A DNA stretch of 34,006 nucleotides from Shouchella xiaoxiensis (lineage in GTDB: Bacteria; Bacillota; Bacilli; Bacillales; Bacillaceae_D): NCBI RefSeq assembly GCF_016907895.1, contig NZ_JAFBCV010000023.1, positions 1 through 34,006 of the forward strand. Direction: 5' to 3'. Both the position numbers and the translations under genes were made by a program. This document shows, piece after piece, positions 7,916 through 15,292 of the stretch; the stretch's first letter is position 1, and every line of letters begins with the position of its first letter. Below the pieces are notes generated by a model. That model worked only from the letters and a program-made list of their open reading frames with translations. It did no database searches and was not told the DNA's origin.

Positions 7916-8797
7916 TTGGGGACAACGAGAGATCGTTTAAAAGCAGCTCGGAGAATGAGCAGAGTAAAGAGAGACTATGAGGAAGAATCTTTTCGTACGA
8001 AAGATCACAGTAATGTAGCTATATTTGTTGATTATGACAATGTCTATTGGACACTGATGAATCGATACAATCATAATCCAAATCATGAAACTGAAGGAAA
8101 AAACTTATTTAATTGCCTCTGGGATCGTTACGGCCAAGATCAAGTAAGAACGTTTCGAGCTTATGCTGATTTTCAAAGAATTCGTTCGAGCTTAACGGAT
8201 CTGCAAAAACAACGAGTTCAAATCCGACATGTTTATTCGAATGATAAAGAGGGTGATTCTCGAAAGAACTCCTCTGATATTGAGTTATGTATAGATGCGA
8301 TTGAAAGTACGTATAAAGATGAGAATATTTCTTGCTATGTATTTGTAACGGCTGATAGCGATATGGTTCCAATTATGAGTCGATTGATGTATAAGGGGAA
8401 ACGTGTTGAACTTTATTATTTATCTGAAGCTGCACCTAAGCATACGGATATTACGAATTACTCTCATTACAGTGAGGACTTACGTCAATTCTTACAGCTT
8501 GAGATCAAGGAATATCATCTAGAGTCGTATAAATTAGAGGCCTTACGTTTTATTGACGAATGGGAAACGCGCTTCGGTACAGAGAATGAACTGTATTTAG
8601 GTGCTCCATGGTTAAGAAACCAATATTCAATTAAGTTTGGAATTCCTGCTAATTCTGCGAGTGAACTAATTGATTTGTTGAAGGTAGATAAACTAATTGG
8701 ATCGGAGAATAAGGAGCTCAAAAACGGAGATGTCAAACCAAGTCTTGCATTAACAGAACAAGGGCGCAATTGGCTTACACCCTTGTCGAAAGCTTAA
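7916..8797 (+). CDS. NYN-domain (PIN-like) putative ribonuclease with C-terminal winged-helix-like domain
   Basis: Protein of 293 residues. Residues about 33-190 are a NYN domain of the LabA/DUF88 type with the acidic residues expected for a metal-dependent RNase: FVDYDN, SSDIELCIDAI and TADSDMVPIM. Residues about 200-290 are helical and end like a winged helix (NSASELIDLLKVDKLIG, then LALTEQGRNWL), a possible nucleic-acid-binding module. The start is TTG, with AGGAGG eleven bases upstream; the next Met is at residue 14. It is monocistronic between an ABC operon and an intergenic RNA-like element. The RNA target is unknown; this domain pairing occurs in RNA turnover and in some defence proteins. 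Confidence 0.82.
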   Translation: MGTTRDRLKAARRMSRVKRDYEEESFRTKDHSNVAIFVDYDNVYWTLMNRYNHNPNHETEGKNLFNCLWDRYGQDQVRTFRAYADFQRIRSSLTDLQKQRVQIRHVYSNDKEGDSRKNSSDIELCIDAIESTYKDENISCYVFVTADSDMVPIMSRLMYKGKRVELYYLSEAAPKHTDITNYSHYSEDLRQFLQLEIKEYHLESYKLEALRFIDEWETRFGTENELYLGAPWLRNQYSIKFGIPANSASELIDLLKVDKLIGSENKELKNGDVKPSLALTEQGRNWLTPLSKA

Positions 8798-8834
8798 TGA
8801 GTAAATGATAAGGACGTTTGTCGAATCTTAAGGG

Positions 8835-8863
8835 TTGACTTGTAGATAAGTCTCTCATATTAT
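8835..8863 (+). promoter_or_regulatory. Near-consensus sigma-A promoter without an adjacent gene
   Basis: TTGACT (8835-8840) and TATTAT (8858-8863) are exactly 17 bases apart. Transcription would begin near 8870. The next gene on this strand starts at 9201, and two strong terminators lie between. Confidence 0.7.
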
Positions 8864-8869
8864 AGTGGT

Positions 8870-8956
8870 AGACAAATGATTCGTTATTATTCGCTAAAAC
8901 ATTGATGCGTTAGACAAATTCGTTATGAGAGATAAGGAGATACCTTGTCTCTTTTT
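8870..8956 (+). ncRNA. Putative small RNA or attenuated leader, about 87 nt
   Basis: The transcript expected from the promoter at 8835-8863 would end at the terminator at 8929-8956. It contains two copies of a TAGACAAAT..TTCGTTAT element (8869-8887 and 8911-8926), the first with a two-base insertion. The only reading frame is a nine-codon one without a convincing ribosome site. No known RNA family is recognised. It could also be the first part of a longer leader of the sugar operon. Confidence 0.45.
8929..8956 (+). terminator. Intrinsic terminator
   Basis: A nine-bp stem with one G-U pair (8929-8937 with 8943-8951), a five-base loop and a run of five T form a plus-strand terminator. It could end the orphan transcript or the NYN gene. 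Confidence 0.72.
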
Positions 8957-9041
8957 GTATGTACATATACGTCATAACGTTGTCTTAGTAATTACATTCC
9001 CGCATAAAGAAAATCATAAACATTTTTATAAAAAGAAACTC

Positions 9042-9083
9042 AAATCCCAATTCGTTGCGTTTAAACGATTTGGGATTTTTTTT
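9042..9083 (+). terminator. Second strong terminator before the sugar operon
   Basis: A 15-bp stem with one mismatch (9042-9056 with 9064-9078) and a seven-base loop runs into a T tract of eight. The stretch 8957-9041 between the two terminators is AT-rich and holds no gene. Between here and the lipoprotein start no well-formed promoter was found, so the operon may depend on read-through from 8835. Confidence 0.8.
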
Positions 9084-9200
9084 GTTAACAGATGAAAAGT
9101 GGTATGTACAAGAAGGACAAGGAATAAACTGTTATATCTCATGCCAAAGGGAGGGAATGATTAGAGGCCTCGTTTTATGAATGAAAAAGGGGAGATGGGA

Positions 9201-10526
9201 ATGAAGAAGTGGTTATTAGGTTCAGCACTAACAGGGATGATGCTTGTAACGCTTACTGCATGCGGTGGAGGAGATGGTGATGAGAAACAAGATGTTGTAA
9301 AGGTCTGGACATACCCTGTTCATGGTGAATATGAGGGTGAATTAAAAGAATCAATAGCAGAGTTTGAAGAGCAGAATCCATCGATTAAAGTGGAGTATGA
9401 AATTCTATCTTGGGCAGAAGGCTTACAAAAATTTGATATTGCTTTAAATTCAGGTAGTCCGCCAGATTTATATTTTGGTCGACCGCTTGGGAAGTACAAG
9501 GAAACAGAATTATTAGTACCCATAGATGATAAATTATCGATTGATTTAAGCGACTATGATGAAATTGCTCTGGATCATATGACATTAGAAGGGTCAATGT
9601 ATGGTTTGCCACTTTATCAGTTCCTGCATGTATGGGGCGGCAATAAAGCGCTACTCGAAGAATATGGTGTGGATTATGAAAAAATCCAAGCTGAAGGTTG
9701 GACATGGGATGAGTTTTACGAATTAGCCTCAATTGGGGAGCAGGAAAATAGTAATGGTGATCCCCAGTATGGCTTTGTTTTTCAAGGTGTGGATGAAGAG
9801 TTATTGGATCACTTAGCTCGTAACAACGGTATTCCGTATCGAATGACTGAAGAGGGCATTCAATGGGATGACGAAAAGATTCTTGAGGCAATGGAATTCA
9901 TTGTCAAGCTGAGAGACGATGGTATTCTCCCAGCAGAGACCGCAGCAATTGATGCTGCAAAACGACAGGAAATGTACTACAACTACCAAGCGCTCTTCTA
10001 TGGTCGAGCCATTCCATACGCAGATGCAATGGTGGAAGCGCGAAACCTAGAAATTCAAGATGGTGTAACGGATGGAGAAGAGTTGGAGTTTGTCTTGCTT
10101 CCAATTCCACATCATGAGGGACAGGAAGAAGTTGCTCAAGGTGGTGCTGAAGGCTACTTGTTATTCACGCAAAACAATGCTGATGAAACTCATATTGACA
10201 ATAGTGTCAAGGTCCTTGAACATTTAGCTGGCGCTGATGCCATTGGGAAAACATCTTCTGCACTTGCCTTGCCAATAATCCATAAGGAAGCTGCTGATAA
10301 ATACGAATTGCCTTTATCACCTGAGAACACGGTAGCTGCAGAACGACTAGCGAGCAACGTTTTACCGCCAAACACAATCAACAGTGAGTTGGCTGCCAAA
10401 GATGACATGTTTAAAACACAGGTTGTTGTTCCGACATTCCAGGGGCTAATCAGTGGAGAGTTATCACCTGATGAAGCGCTTGAAAAGTTTAAGTCAGAGG
10501 CTGCATCAGATAGATACCAACCTTAA
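9201..10526 (+). CDS. Sugar ABC transporter substrate-binding lipoprotein
   Basis: Extracellular solute-binding protein (family 1 type) of 441 residues. The signal peptide has a positive N terminus, a hydrophobic core and the lipobox LTAC, so C21 would be lipidated. The mature domain has the usual two-lobe pattern (VWTYPV, FEEQNPSIKVEYE, PDLYFGRPLG). It is very acidic, as is common in alkaliphiles. The ATG at 9201 was chosen for GGGGAG six bases upstream; the frame also has Met codons at 9177 and 9195. It is the first gene of an importer operon with two permeases and an ATPase. The carbohydrate is unknown, and no hydrolase or regulator lies beside it. Confidence 0.9.
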   Translation: MKKWLLGSALTGMMLVTLTACGGGDGDEKQDVVKVWTYPVHGEYEGELKESIAEFEEQNPSIKVEYEILSWAEGLQKFDIALNSGSPPDLYFGRPLGKYKETELLVPIDDKLSIDLSDYDEIALDHMTLEGSMYGLPLYQFLHVWGGNKALLEEYGVDYEKIQAEGWTWDEFYELASIGEQENSNGDPQYGFVFQGVDEELLDHLARNNGIPYRMTEEGIQWDDEKILEAMEFIVKLRDDGILPAETAAIDAAKRQEMYYNYQALFYGRAIPYADAMVEARNLEIQDGVTDGEELEFVLLPIPHHEGQEEVAQGGAEGYLLFTQNNADETHIDNSVKVLEHLAGADAIGKTSSALALPIIHKEAADKYELPLSPENTVAAERLASNVLPPNTINSELAAKDDMFKTQVVVPTFQGLISGELSPDEALEKFKSEAASDRYQP

Positions 10527-10544
10527 GAGACAGCAGTCAACAGT

Positions 10545-10583
10545 AGAAAGTAGAGGATTCGCAGTCGATCTTCTACTTTCTTT
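10545..10583 (+). promoter_or_regulatory. Intercistronic hairpin after the binding-protein gene
   Basis: A stem of ten perfect pairs (10545-10554 with 10572-10581), extended inward by further pairs, is followed by a short T-rich tail and then the permease ribosome site. Such hairpins often stabilise or partly terminate the message, so that the binding protein is made in excess over the permeases. Confidence 0.62.
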
Positions 10584-10600
10584 ATAAAGGAGTGCTTCTT

Positions 10601-11509
10601 ATGGCAGAAACCGCACAGGCACCACCATCAAAAATTTCCTTATTTGTACGTGACTATGGTTGGTGCTATTTATTTATCCTTGTTCCAATTCTTGTTTTCT
10701 TACTGTTTACGCTCATACCAGTCATTTATGCTTTTATTATGAGCTTTCAGCAGTATCATGTAATGGGTTCTACATTTATTGGTCTAGAAAATTATCAAAC
10801 AATGGTACAAGATGATATTTTTTGGCGCTCAATGCGAAACACCTTTCTATTTACTGTGGCTACAGTGCCTGTAAGTGTAGGGATTACGTTGATTCTTGCG
10901 GTTCTTATTTTCCCAAGAGGAAAAAAGGTACAAACATTCTTTAAAGCTTCCTTGTATTTACCTACAGTCGCTTCAGGTGTAACGATGGCACTTGTTTGGT
11001 TCTGGATTTACGATCCAACGAATATGGGGCTCTTAAATATGATCTTAGGCTATATCGGAATTGATAGTCAGATGTGGCTAGGCAGTAGAAGTACAGCGCT
11101 ATTTTCTTTGATTTTAATGAGTTGGTTAACGGGGCACGGAGCGGGAATTATTCTTTACTTAGCAGCACTTGGCGGAATTCCAAAATCCTTATATGAAGCG
11201 GCAGATATTGATCACGCTAGCGCCTGGTCACAATTTAGAAATATTACAATGCCGCTACTAAAACCAACCACACTCTATTTGCTTGTTATGGGGGTAATCG
11301 GCTCTTTCCAAGTATTTATGAGTATCTACTTAATGACACAAGGTGGACCAAATTTTGCGACAACAACGATTGCCTATTTAATTTACGTACACGCATTTGA
11401 GTATTATCAATTTGGGTTAGCGGCAGCAGAATCTTTTGCTTTAGGGATTGTCATCATATTAGCTTCAGTTTTTCAATTTAAGTTAATGTCAACTGATGTA
11501 GAATTTTAA
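10601..11509 (+). CDS. Sugar ABC transporter permease, MalF/UgpA type
   Basis: Membrane protein of 302 residues with about six transmembrane segments, the first at residues 18-43. The cytoplasmic EAA loop that docks to the ATPase is present (YEAADIDHASAWSQFRNITMPLLKP region, with the conserved G replaced by S). AAAGGAG lies eight bases before the ATG at 10601; a GTG nine bases earlier lies inside that ribosome site and is rejected. It forms the importer channel together with the next gene. Confidence 0.9.
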   Translation: MAETAQAPPSKISLFVRDYGWCYLFILVPILVFLLFTLIPVIYAFIMSFQQYHVMGSTFIGLENYQTMVQDDIFWRSMRNTFLFTVATVPVSVGITLILAVLIFPRGKKVQTFFKASLYLPTVASGVTMALVWFWIYDPTNMGLLNMILGYIGIDSQMWLGSRSTALFSLILMSWLTGHGAGIILYLAALGGIPKSLYEAADIDHASAWSQFRNITMPLLKPTTLYLLVMGVIGSFQVFMSIYLMTQGGPNFATTTIAYLIYVHAFEYYQFGLAAAESFALGIVIILASVFQFKLMSTDVEF

Positions 11510-11529
11510 CAAAGGAGGCGTATCAATCG

Positions 11530-12408
11530 ATGGATCAGCCTGCTTTTCACAATCAAAAAGACCCCAGTCGCGAGCGTTCAGACGCAAAGCGGGTTGCGGC
11601 ACGAATTTTAAGCTATGCTGTTTTAATTTTCTGGATTATCATTACGCTCATTCCACTTTATTGGATGCTCGTCATGTCTTTCAAGGATACATCAGTCAGT
11701 GCGTCATTCTCGCCTGAATGGTTTCCTAAAAACCCATCAATATCGACATATATTCGGTTCTTTACTGAAACCGATGCAATGAGGTGGCTCGGTAATAGTT
11801 TGTTTATTTCATCGGTGCTTACATTTACAAATGTATTGTTCTGCTCATTGGCAGGTTACGCGTTTGCTAAATTACGCTTTCCCGGGAGAAATACGATCTT
11901 TTGGATGCTGCTTGGGACAATGATGATTCCAGCCCAAGTGACGCTAATACCCGTCTATATTATCGTTGTAAACACGCTTCAACTAGGAAACACGTATACA
12001 GCGATTATGTTACCGATGTTTGCAACGGTAGGGAACATTTTCTTAATGAAACAGTACATGTCAACCTTGCCATCAACGCTTATTCAAGCAGCCCGTATCG
12101 ATGGCTGTAGTGAGTGGCGCATTTTTTATAAAATTATTTTACCAATCTCAAAGCCTGGTCTGGCTGTGTTAGCGATCTTCACCTTTGTAGCAACGTGGAA
12201 TGAATTCTTCTGGCCGTTTCTTGTCACGCAGACAAGTTCCATGCGAACCATTCAGATTGGTCTAGCCAGCTTTAAGTTTGCAGAAGCAACCGATTTTGGC
12301 GCGATGATGGCTGGTTCGGTTATTGCAGCACTACCAATGTTTATTTTGTTTTTCTCCTTACAAAAATATTTCTTACAAGGCATTACGATTGGTGCAGTGA
12401 AAGGGTAG
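11530..12408 (+). CDS. Sugar ABC transporter permease, MalG/UgpE type
   Basis: Membrane protein of 292 residues with six predicted transmembrane segments and a polar N-terminal tail of about 20 residues. The EAA loop reads IQAARIDGCSEWRIFYKIILP. It is 20 bases downstream of its partner, with AAAGGAGG before the ATG. The C terminus (QKYFLQGITIGAVKG) is the usual ending of this family. Confidence 0.92.
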   Translation: MDQPAFHNQKDPSRERSDAKRVAARILSYAVLIFWIIITLIPLYWMLVMSFKDTSVSASFSPEWFPKNPSISTYIRFFTETDAMRWLGNSLFISSVLTFTNVLFCSLAGYAFAKLRFPGRNTIFWMLLGTMMIPAQVTLIPVYIIVVNTLQLGNTYTAIMLPMFATVGNIFLMKQYMSTLPSTLIQAARIDGCSEWRIFYKIILPISKPGLAVLAIFTFVATWNEFFWPFLVTQTSSMRTIQIGLASFKFAEATDFGAMMAGSVIAALPMFILFFSLQKYFLQGITIGAVKG

Positions 12409-12416
12409 GTGAAAAG

Positions 12417-13505
12417 ATGGCGACAATTGTGTTTGATCACATAACCAAAACGTTTTCTGACACGAAAAAAGGTGGTTTGTTTACAGCTGTGGACCAAGCA
12501 ACATTTGAAATAAAGGATAAAGAGTTTTTAGTGTTTGTCGGCCCTTCAGGCTGTGGAAAAACGACTTCGTTGCGCATGATTGCTGGCCTTGAAAAACAAA
12601 CGGAAGGAAACATTTACATCGATGATCAACTTGTTAATCATGTTCATCCAAAAGATCGAGATATTGCCATGGTCTTTCAAGACTATGCGCTTTATCCCCA
12701 TATGTCGATTGAACAAAATTTAAGCTTTGGGTTAAAAAATATGAAGATAGAAAAGGCGATCATTAACGATAAGATCGCCTATGCTTCAAAAATTCTTGGA
12801 CTTGAACAACTTTTAGAGCGAAAACCAAGAGAGTTATCAGGGGGACAGCGTCAACGAGTTGCCTTAGGTAGAGCAATTGTGCGTAATCCGAAGGTATTCT
12901 TGTTTGATGAACCCTTGTCTAATTTAGATGCAAAATTAAGAGTGCAGATGCGGATAGAATTAGCAGAGTTGCACCAACGACTAGGCGCAACCATTGTCTA
13001 TGTAACTCATGACCAAGTAGAGGCAATGACGCTAGGTCAACGAATTGTCGTGATGAATGAAGGCAAAGTTCAGCAAATTGCGAGTCCACAAGAATTGTAT
13101 GCTCGGCCCGAGAATATGTTTGTCGCTGGCTTTATTGGGTCACCAGCTATGAACTTTATCCCAGCTCTTATAGAGTCGAATAGTCAATTAAGAATGGCTG
13201 AGCATGTTTTTGAAATTCCAATTAACCAGCGAGAACAAGTTACGCCATATATAGGTCAAGAAGTCATGTTTGGGATTCGACCAGAACATATTCACTTGGA
13301 TCAAGAGGGCGATGTCGATATTAGGGTAAACGTATTTGAACATCTTGGGGCCGAGAATTTAATTTACTTCACTTTTAATAATCATTCTGTAATTGCGAAA
13401 GTGTCGGGTGAACAGTTTATTCGACCTGGAGAACAAGTGAAAATGACGTTACAGATGCAGAAGATGCATTTATTTAATCTAGAGACGAATCAAAGAATAG
13501 GGTGA
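12417..13505 (+). CDS. Sugar ABC transporter ATPase, MsmX/UgpC family
   Basis: ATPase of 362 residues, peripheral on the membrane. Walker A GPSGCGKT is at 42-49, the signature LSGGQRQRVALGRA near 138, Walker B VFLFDEP followed by SNLDAKLR, and the H switch VTHDQ. The C-terminal 120 residues form the OB/TOBE regulatory domain (FGIRPEHIHL). Many Bacillus sugar importers share a single MsmX; having a dedicated ATPase in the operon is notable but not rare. AGGTGA precedes the ATG, eight bases after the permease stop. Confidence 0.93.
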   Translation: MATIVFDHITKTFSDTKKGGLFTAVDQATFEIKDKEFLVFVGPSGCGKTTSLRMIAGLEKQTEGNIYIDDQLVNHVHPKDRDIAMVFQDYALYPHMSIEQNLSFGLKNMKIEKAIINDKIAYASKILGLEQLLERKPRELSGGQRQRVALGRAIVRNPKVFLFDEPLSNLDAKLRVQMRIELAELHQRLGATIVYVTHDQVEAMTLGQRIVVMNEGKVQQIASPQELYARPENMFVAGFIGSPAMNFIPALIESNSQLRMAEHVFEIPINQREQVTPYIGQEVMFGIRPEHIHLDQEGDVDIRVNVFEHLGAENLIYFTFNNHSVIAKVSGEQFIRPGEQVKMTLQMQKMHLFNLETNQRIG

Positions 13506-13509
13506 GACT

Positions 13510-14202
13510 ATGTTTTCAGTGACGTCAATTTTACGGGTTACGGCTAAGGATTTGTATCATCATATTGTTTCAATTGTTTCAATCAGTTTGCTTGTTGCCA
13601 TCTTATGTATTCCTTTTTTTCTCTTTTTACCTTGGCAGCTGGCAATTCTGTTTCTCTTGCTAATTGGAGGGCCTGTTTGGTTAGCGGCTGCGACGAGTAT
13701 GGAGGCTGTCCTGACAAATAAAAAAGTGATCCTCATAAACGTATTTCTCAAAGGGTTCTTTGCGCATTATCTAAAAGGTGTGGGGCTTGGTTTCTTTTTC
13801 GGTGGGTTTGTTTTTATCTTAGCAGCTTCTTGGTGGCATTGGTCAATTGAGCAGAGTTATGTTGCTTTTGCGATTGCTTGTTTTCAAACCTACTTTTCAG
13901 GGATGGTTCTCTTAAGTCAACTTTACACAGTGCCGTTGTTGATTAAATATCAACTCAATTTACCAAAAGCGATGGGGGCAAGTGTAAAGCTACTGCTCAA
14001 ATACCCGCTTTATACAATAGGATGCTTTATTCAACTCGTTCTTTTTGCTGGTCTGCTTGCATTTACGATTGTCGGAAATGCTTTACTGCTTCCTGGAGTT
14101 GTCGCTCTGTTTTTAAGTAGAATGACGAGTGCAGCAGTAAGCCGCTCTGATTTCTTTGTAACTAGTGAGCTGCAAGATGAACATACAATAAAAGCTTCCT
14201 AA
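13510..14202 (+). CDS. YesL-like DUF624 membrane protein
   Basis: Membrane protein of 230 residues with about five hydrophobic segments. YesL-type proteins are regularly found in carbohydrate importer and glycosidase operons of Firmicutes, and their role is unknown. It starts four bases after the ATPase stop with a GGTGA ribosome site, so it belongs to the operon. No terminator follows directly; the next clear one is at 14410. Confidence 0.78.
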   Translation: MFSVTSILRVTAKDLYHHIVSIVSISLLVAILCIPFFLFLPWQLAILFLLLIGGPVWLAAATSMEAVLTNKKVILINVFLKGFFAHYLKGVGLGFFFGGFVFILAASWWHWSIEQSYVAFAIACFQTYFSGMVLLSQLYTVPLLIKYQLNLPKAMGASVKLLLKYPLYTIGCFIQLVLFAGLLAFTIVGNALLLPGVVALFLSRMTSAAVSRSDFFVTSELQDEHTIKAS

Positions 14203-14303
14203 ATCATCATGTACCCCTTTCTGTAGCTGTTCATATCATGGGAATAAAGCTGTTCTTTTTTGTTCAAAATAATAAAAAGAGAATGGAAAATGGGGTATAA
14301 AGG

Positions 14304-14405
14304 ATGCAGAATAGTCGCTTCGTTATTGGCGTATTATGGGGGACACTTTTGAGCTTACCTATATGGGCAGTTATTGTATCCATTACGTATTGGATTTGGT
14401 TTTAA
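14304..14405 (+). CDS. Possible 33-residue single-pass membrane peptide
   Basis: Open frame of 33 codons with a TAA directly upstream in frame, so the ATG at 14304 is the only start. GGGG lies eight bases before it. The peptide has a short polar start (MQNSRF) and one hydrophobic stretch ending in aromatic residues (WIWF). A perfect terminator begins five bases after its stop, which supports a real gene end. It may be the last cistron of the sugar operon or have its own promoter. Confidence 0.45.
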   Translation: MQNSRFVIGVLWGTLLSLPIWAVIVSITYWIWF

Positions 14406-14409
14406 AAGA

Positions 14410-14440
14410 AGCCTAAATGACCAACAGTCATTTAGGCTCT
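14410..14440. terminator. Bidirectional terminator
   Basis: A perfect 12-bp stem (14410-14421 with 14427-14438) with a five-base loop lies between the small membrane peptide and the convergent dehydrogenase. A run of T in the minus direction and CTTT in the plus direction let it serve both. Confidence 0.8.
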
Positions 14441-14446
14441 TTATCA

Positions 14447-15202
14447 TTATACGAGGGTTTGAGCAGCATCAATAATAATTTCCGTACCGCTAATGTGTTT
14501 AGACGCATCGGAGGCTAGGAACAAAACCGTTTCTGCCACTTGTTCAGGCGTACCAGCAGGTGTTGGAAATGGTTTTGTTTTTTTATTGAATTCTAGATCT
14601 TTTAAGGTCTCGTCATGCCTGTATGTACGCTCATCAATATCTGTTTGAATCGCACCAGGCAAGAGAATATTGACGCGAATGTGGTAATGTGAGAGCTCAA
14701 GCGCGGCCATTTTTCCAAAAGCAACCAAGGCCGCTTTCGAAGAGCTGTAAGCAGACATACCTACATTAGAGAAGACGCGGGTCCCGTTAACTGAACTTGT
14801 AATCACAATACTCCCTCCCTTTTGTTTCATTAAAGGAATAGCGTATTTAATGCTTAAAAAAGTGCCAGTCAGATTGGTTTGAATGGTCTTGTCCCAATCT
14901 TCGGGCGAAAATTCTTCAATAGAAGTAAATGTACCGTTTATGCCGGCGTTTGCAAAAAGGAAAGAAATAGAAGCATGATTTGCTGAAATATCTCGAAAAA
15001 CGATTTCTTGCTGACGAGCATCACCAATATCGGCTTGATAAATTGATATGTCTACATGAGGATACTGTTTCTTAATGGCGAGCATTTTTTCTTTATTTTG
15101 ATCAATGAGCGCAAGAGGTGTTTCTTTTTCAGCCAAAGCAATAGCGGTAGCTCTGCCAATCCCAGCAGCTGCACCTGTTATAATTGCCACATTTTCTGCC
15201 AT
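14447..15202 (-). CDS. Short-chain dehydrogenase/reductase
   Basis: NAD(P)-dependent classical short-chain dehydrogenase of 251 residues. The cofactor motif TGAAAGIG is at 9-16, FANAGI at 83-88, the active-site serine at 137, and the YSSSK motif gives Y152 and K156. D34 after the second strand hints at NAD preference. The C terminus (HISGTEIIIDAAQTLV) is typical of FabG-like members. The substrate is unknown. GAAGG lies before the ATG, and the gene seems monocistronic. Confidence 0.88.
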   Translation of the reverse strand: MAENVAIITGAAAGIGRATAIALAEKETPLALIDQNKEKMLAIKKQYPHVDISIYQADIGDARQQEIVFRDISANHASISFLFANAGINGTFTSIEEFSPEDWDKTIQTNLTGTFLSIKYAIPLMKQKGGSIVITSSVNGTRVFSNVGMSAYSSSKAALVAFGKMAALELSHYHIRVNILLPGAIQTDIDERTYRHDETLKDLEFNKKTKPFPTPAGTPEQVAETVLFLASDASKHISGTEIIIDAAQTLV

Positions 15203-15261
15203 ATTGATTACCTTCTTTCAATATTATTTAAAAGACTATACACGTTTTAGCGAAAGAATAA

Positions 15262-15287
15262 ACCCTTGTTGACTTTTCAACAAGGGT
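15262..15287 (-). terminator. Terminator of the LysM-GH18 gene
   Basis: A perfect ten-bp stem (15262-15271 with 15278-15287) and six-base loop lie directly after the stop at 15293; the minus-strand tail reads TTTATTCTTT. Confidence 0.75.
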
Positions 15288-15292
15288 AGCTA

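Noticed and set aside
8876-8905. Nine-codon frame in the putative small RNA
   Set aside because: There is no proper ribosome site, so translation cannot be supported by sequence alone.
9157-9180. Seven-codon leader peptide before the sugar-binding lipoprotein, its TGA overlapping an ATG
   Set aside because: The purine-rich stretch is only about two bases from its ATG, too close for initiation, and the codons show no attenuation-type bias.
9385-9891. 168-codon minus-strand frame inside the lipoprotein gene
   Set aside because: The composition is rich in His, Pro and Leu without a recognisable fold, there is no promoter or ribosome site, and the plus-strand gene is certain.
14226-14256. Direct repeat AGCTGTTC before the small peptide
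   Set aside because: Two eight-base copies 21 bases apart are not significant, and they form no hairpin or known operator.
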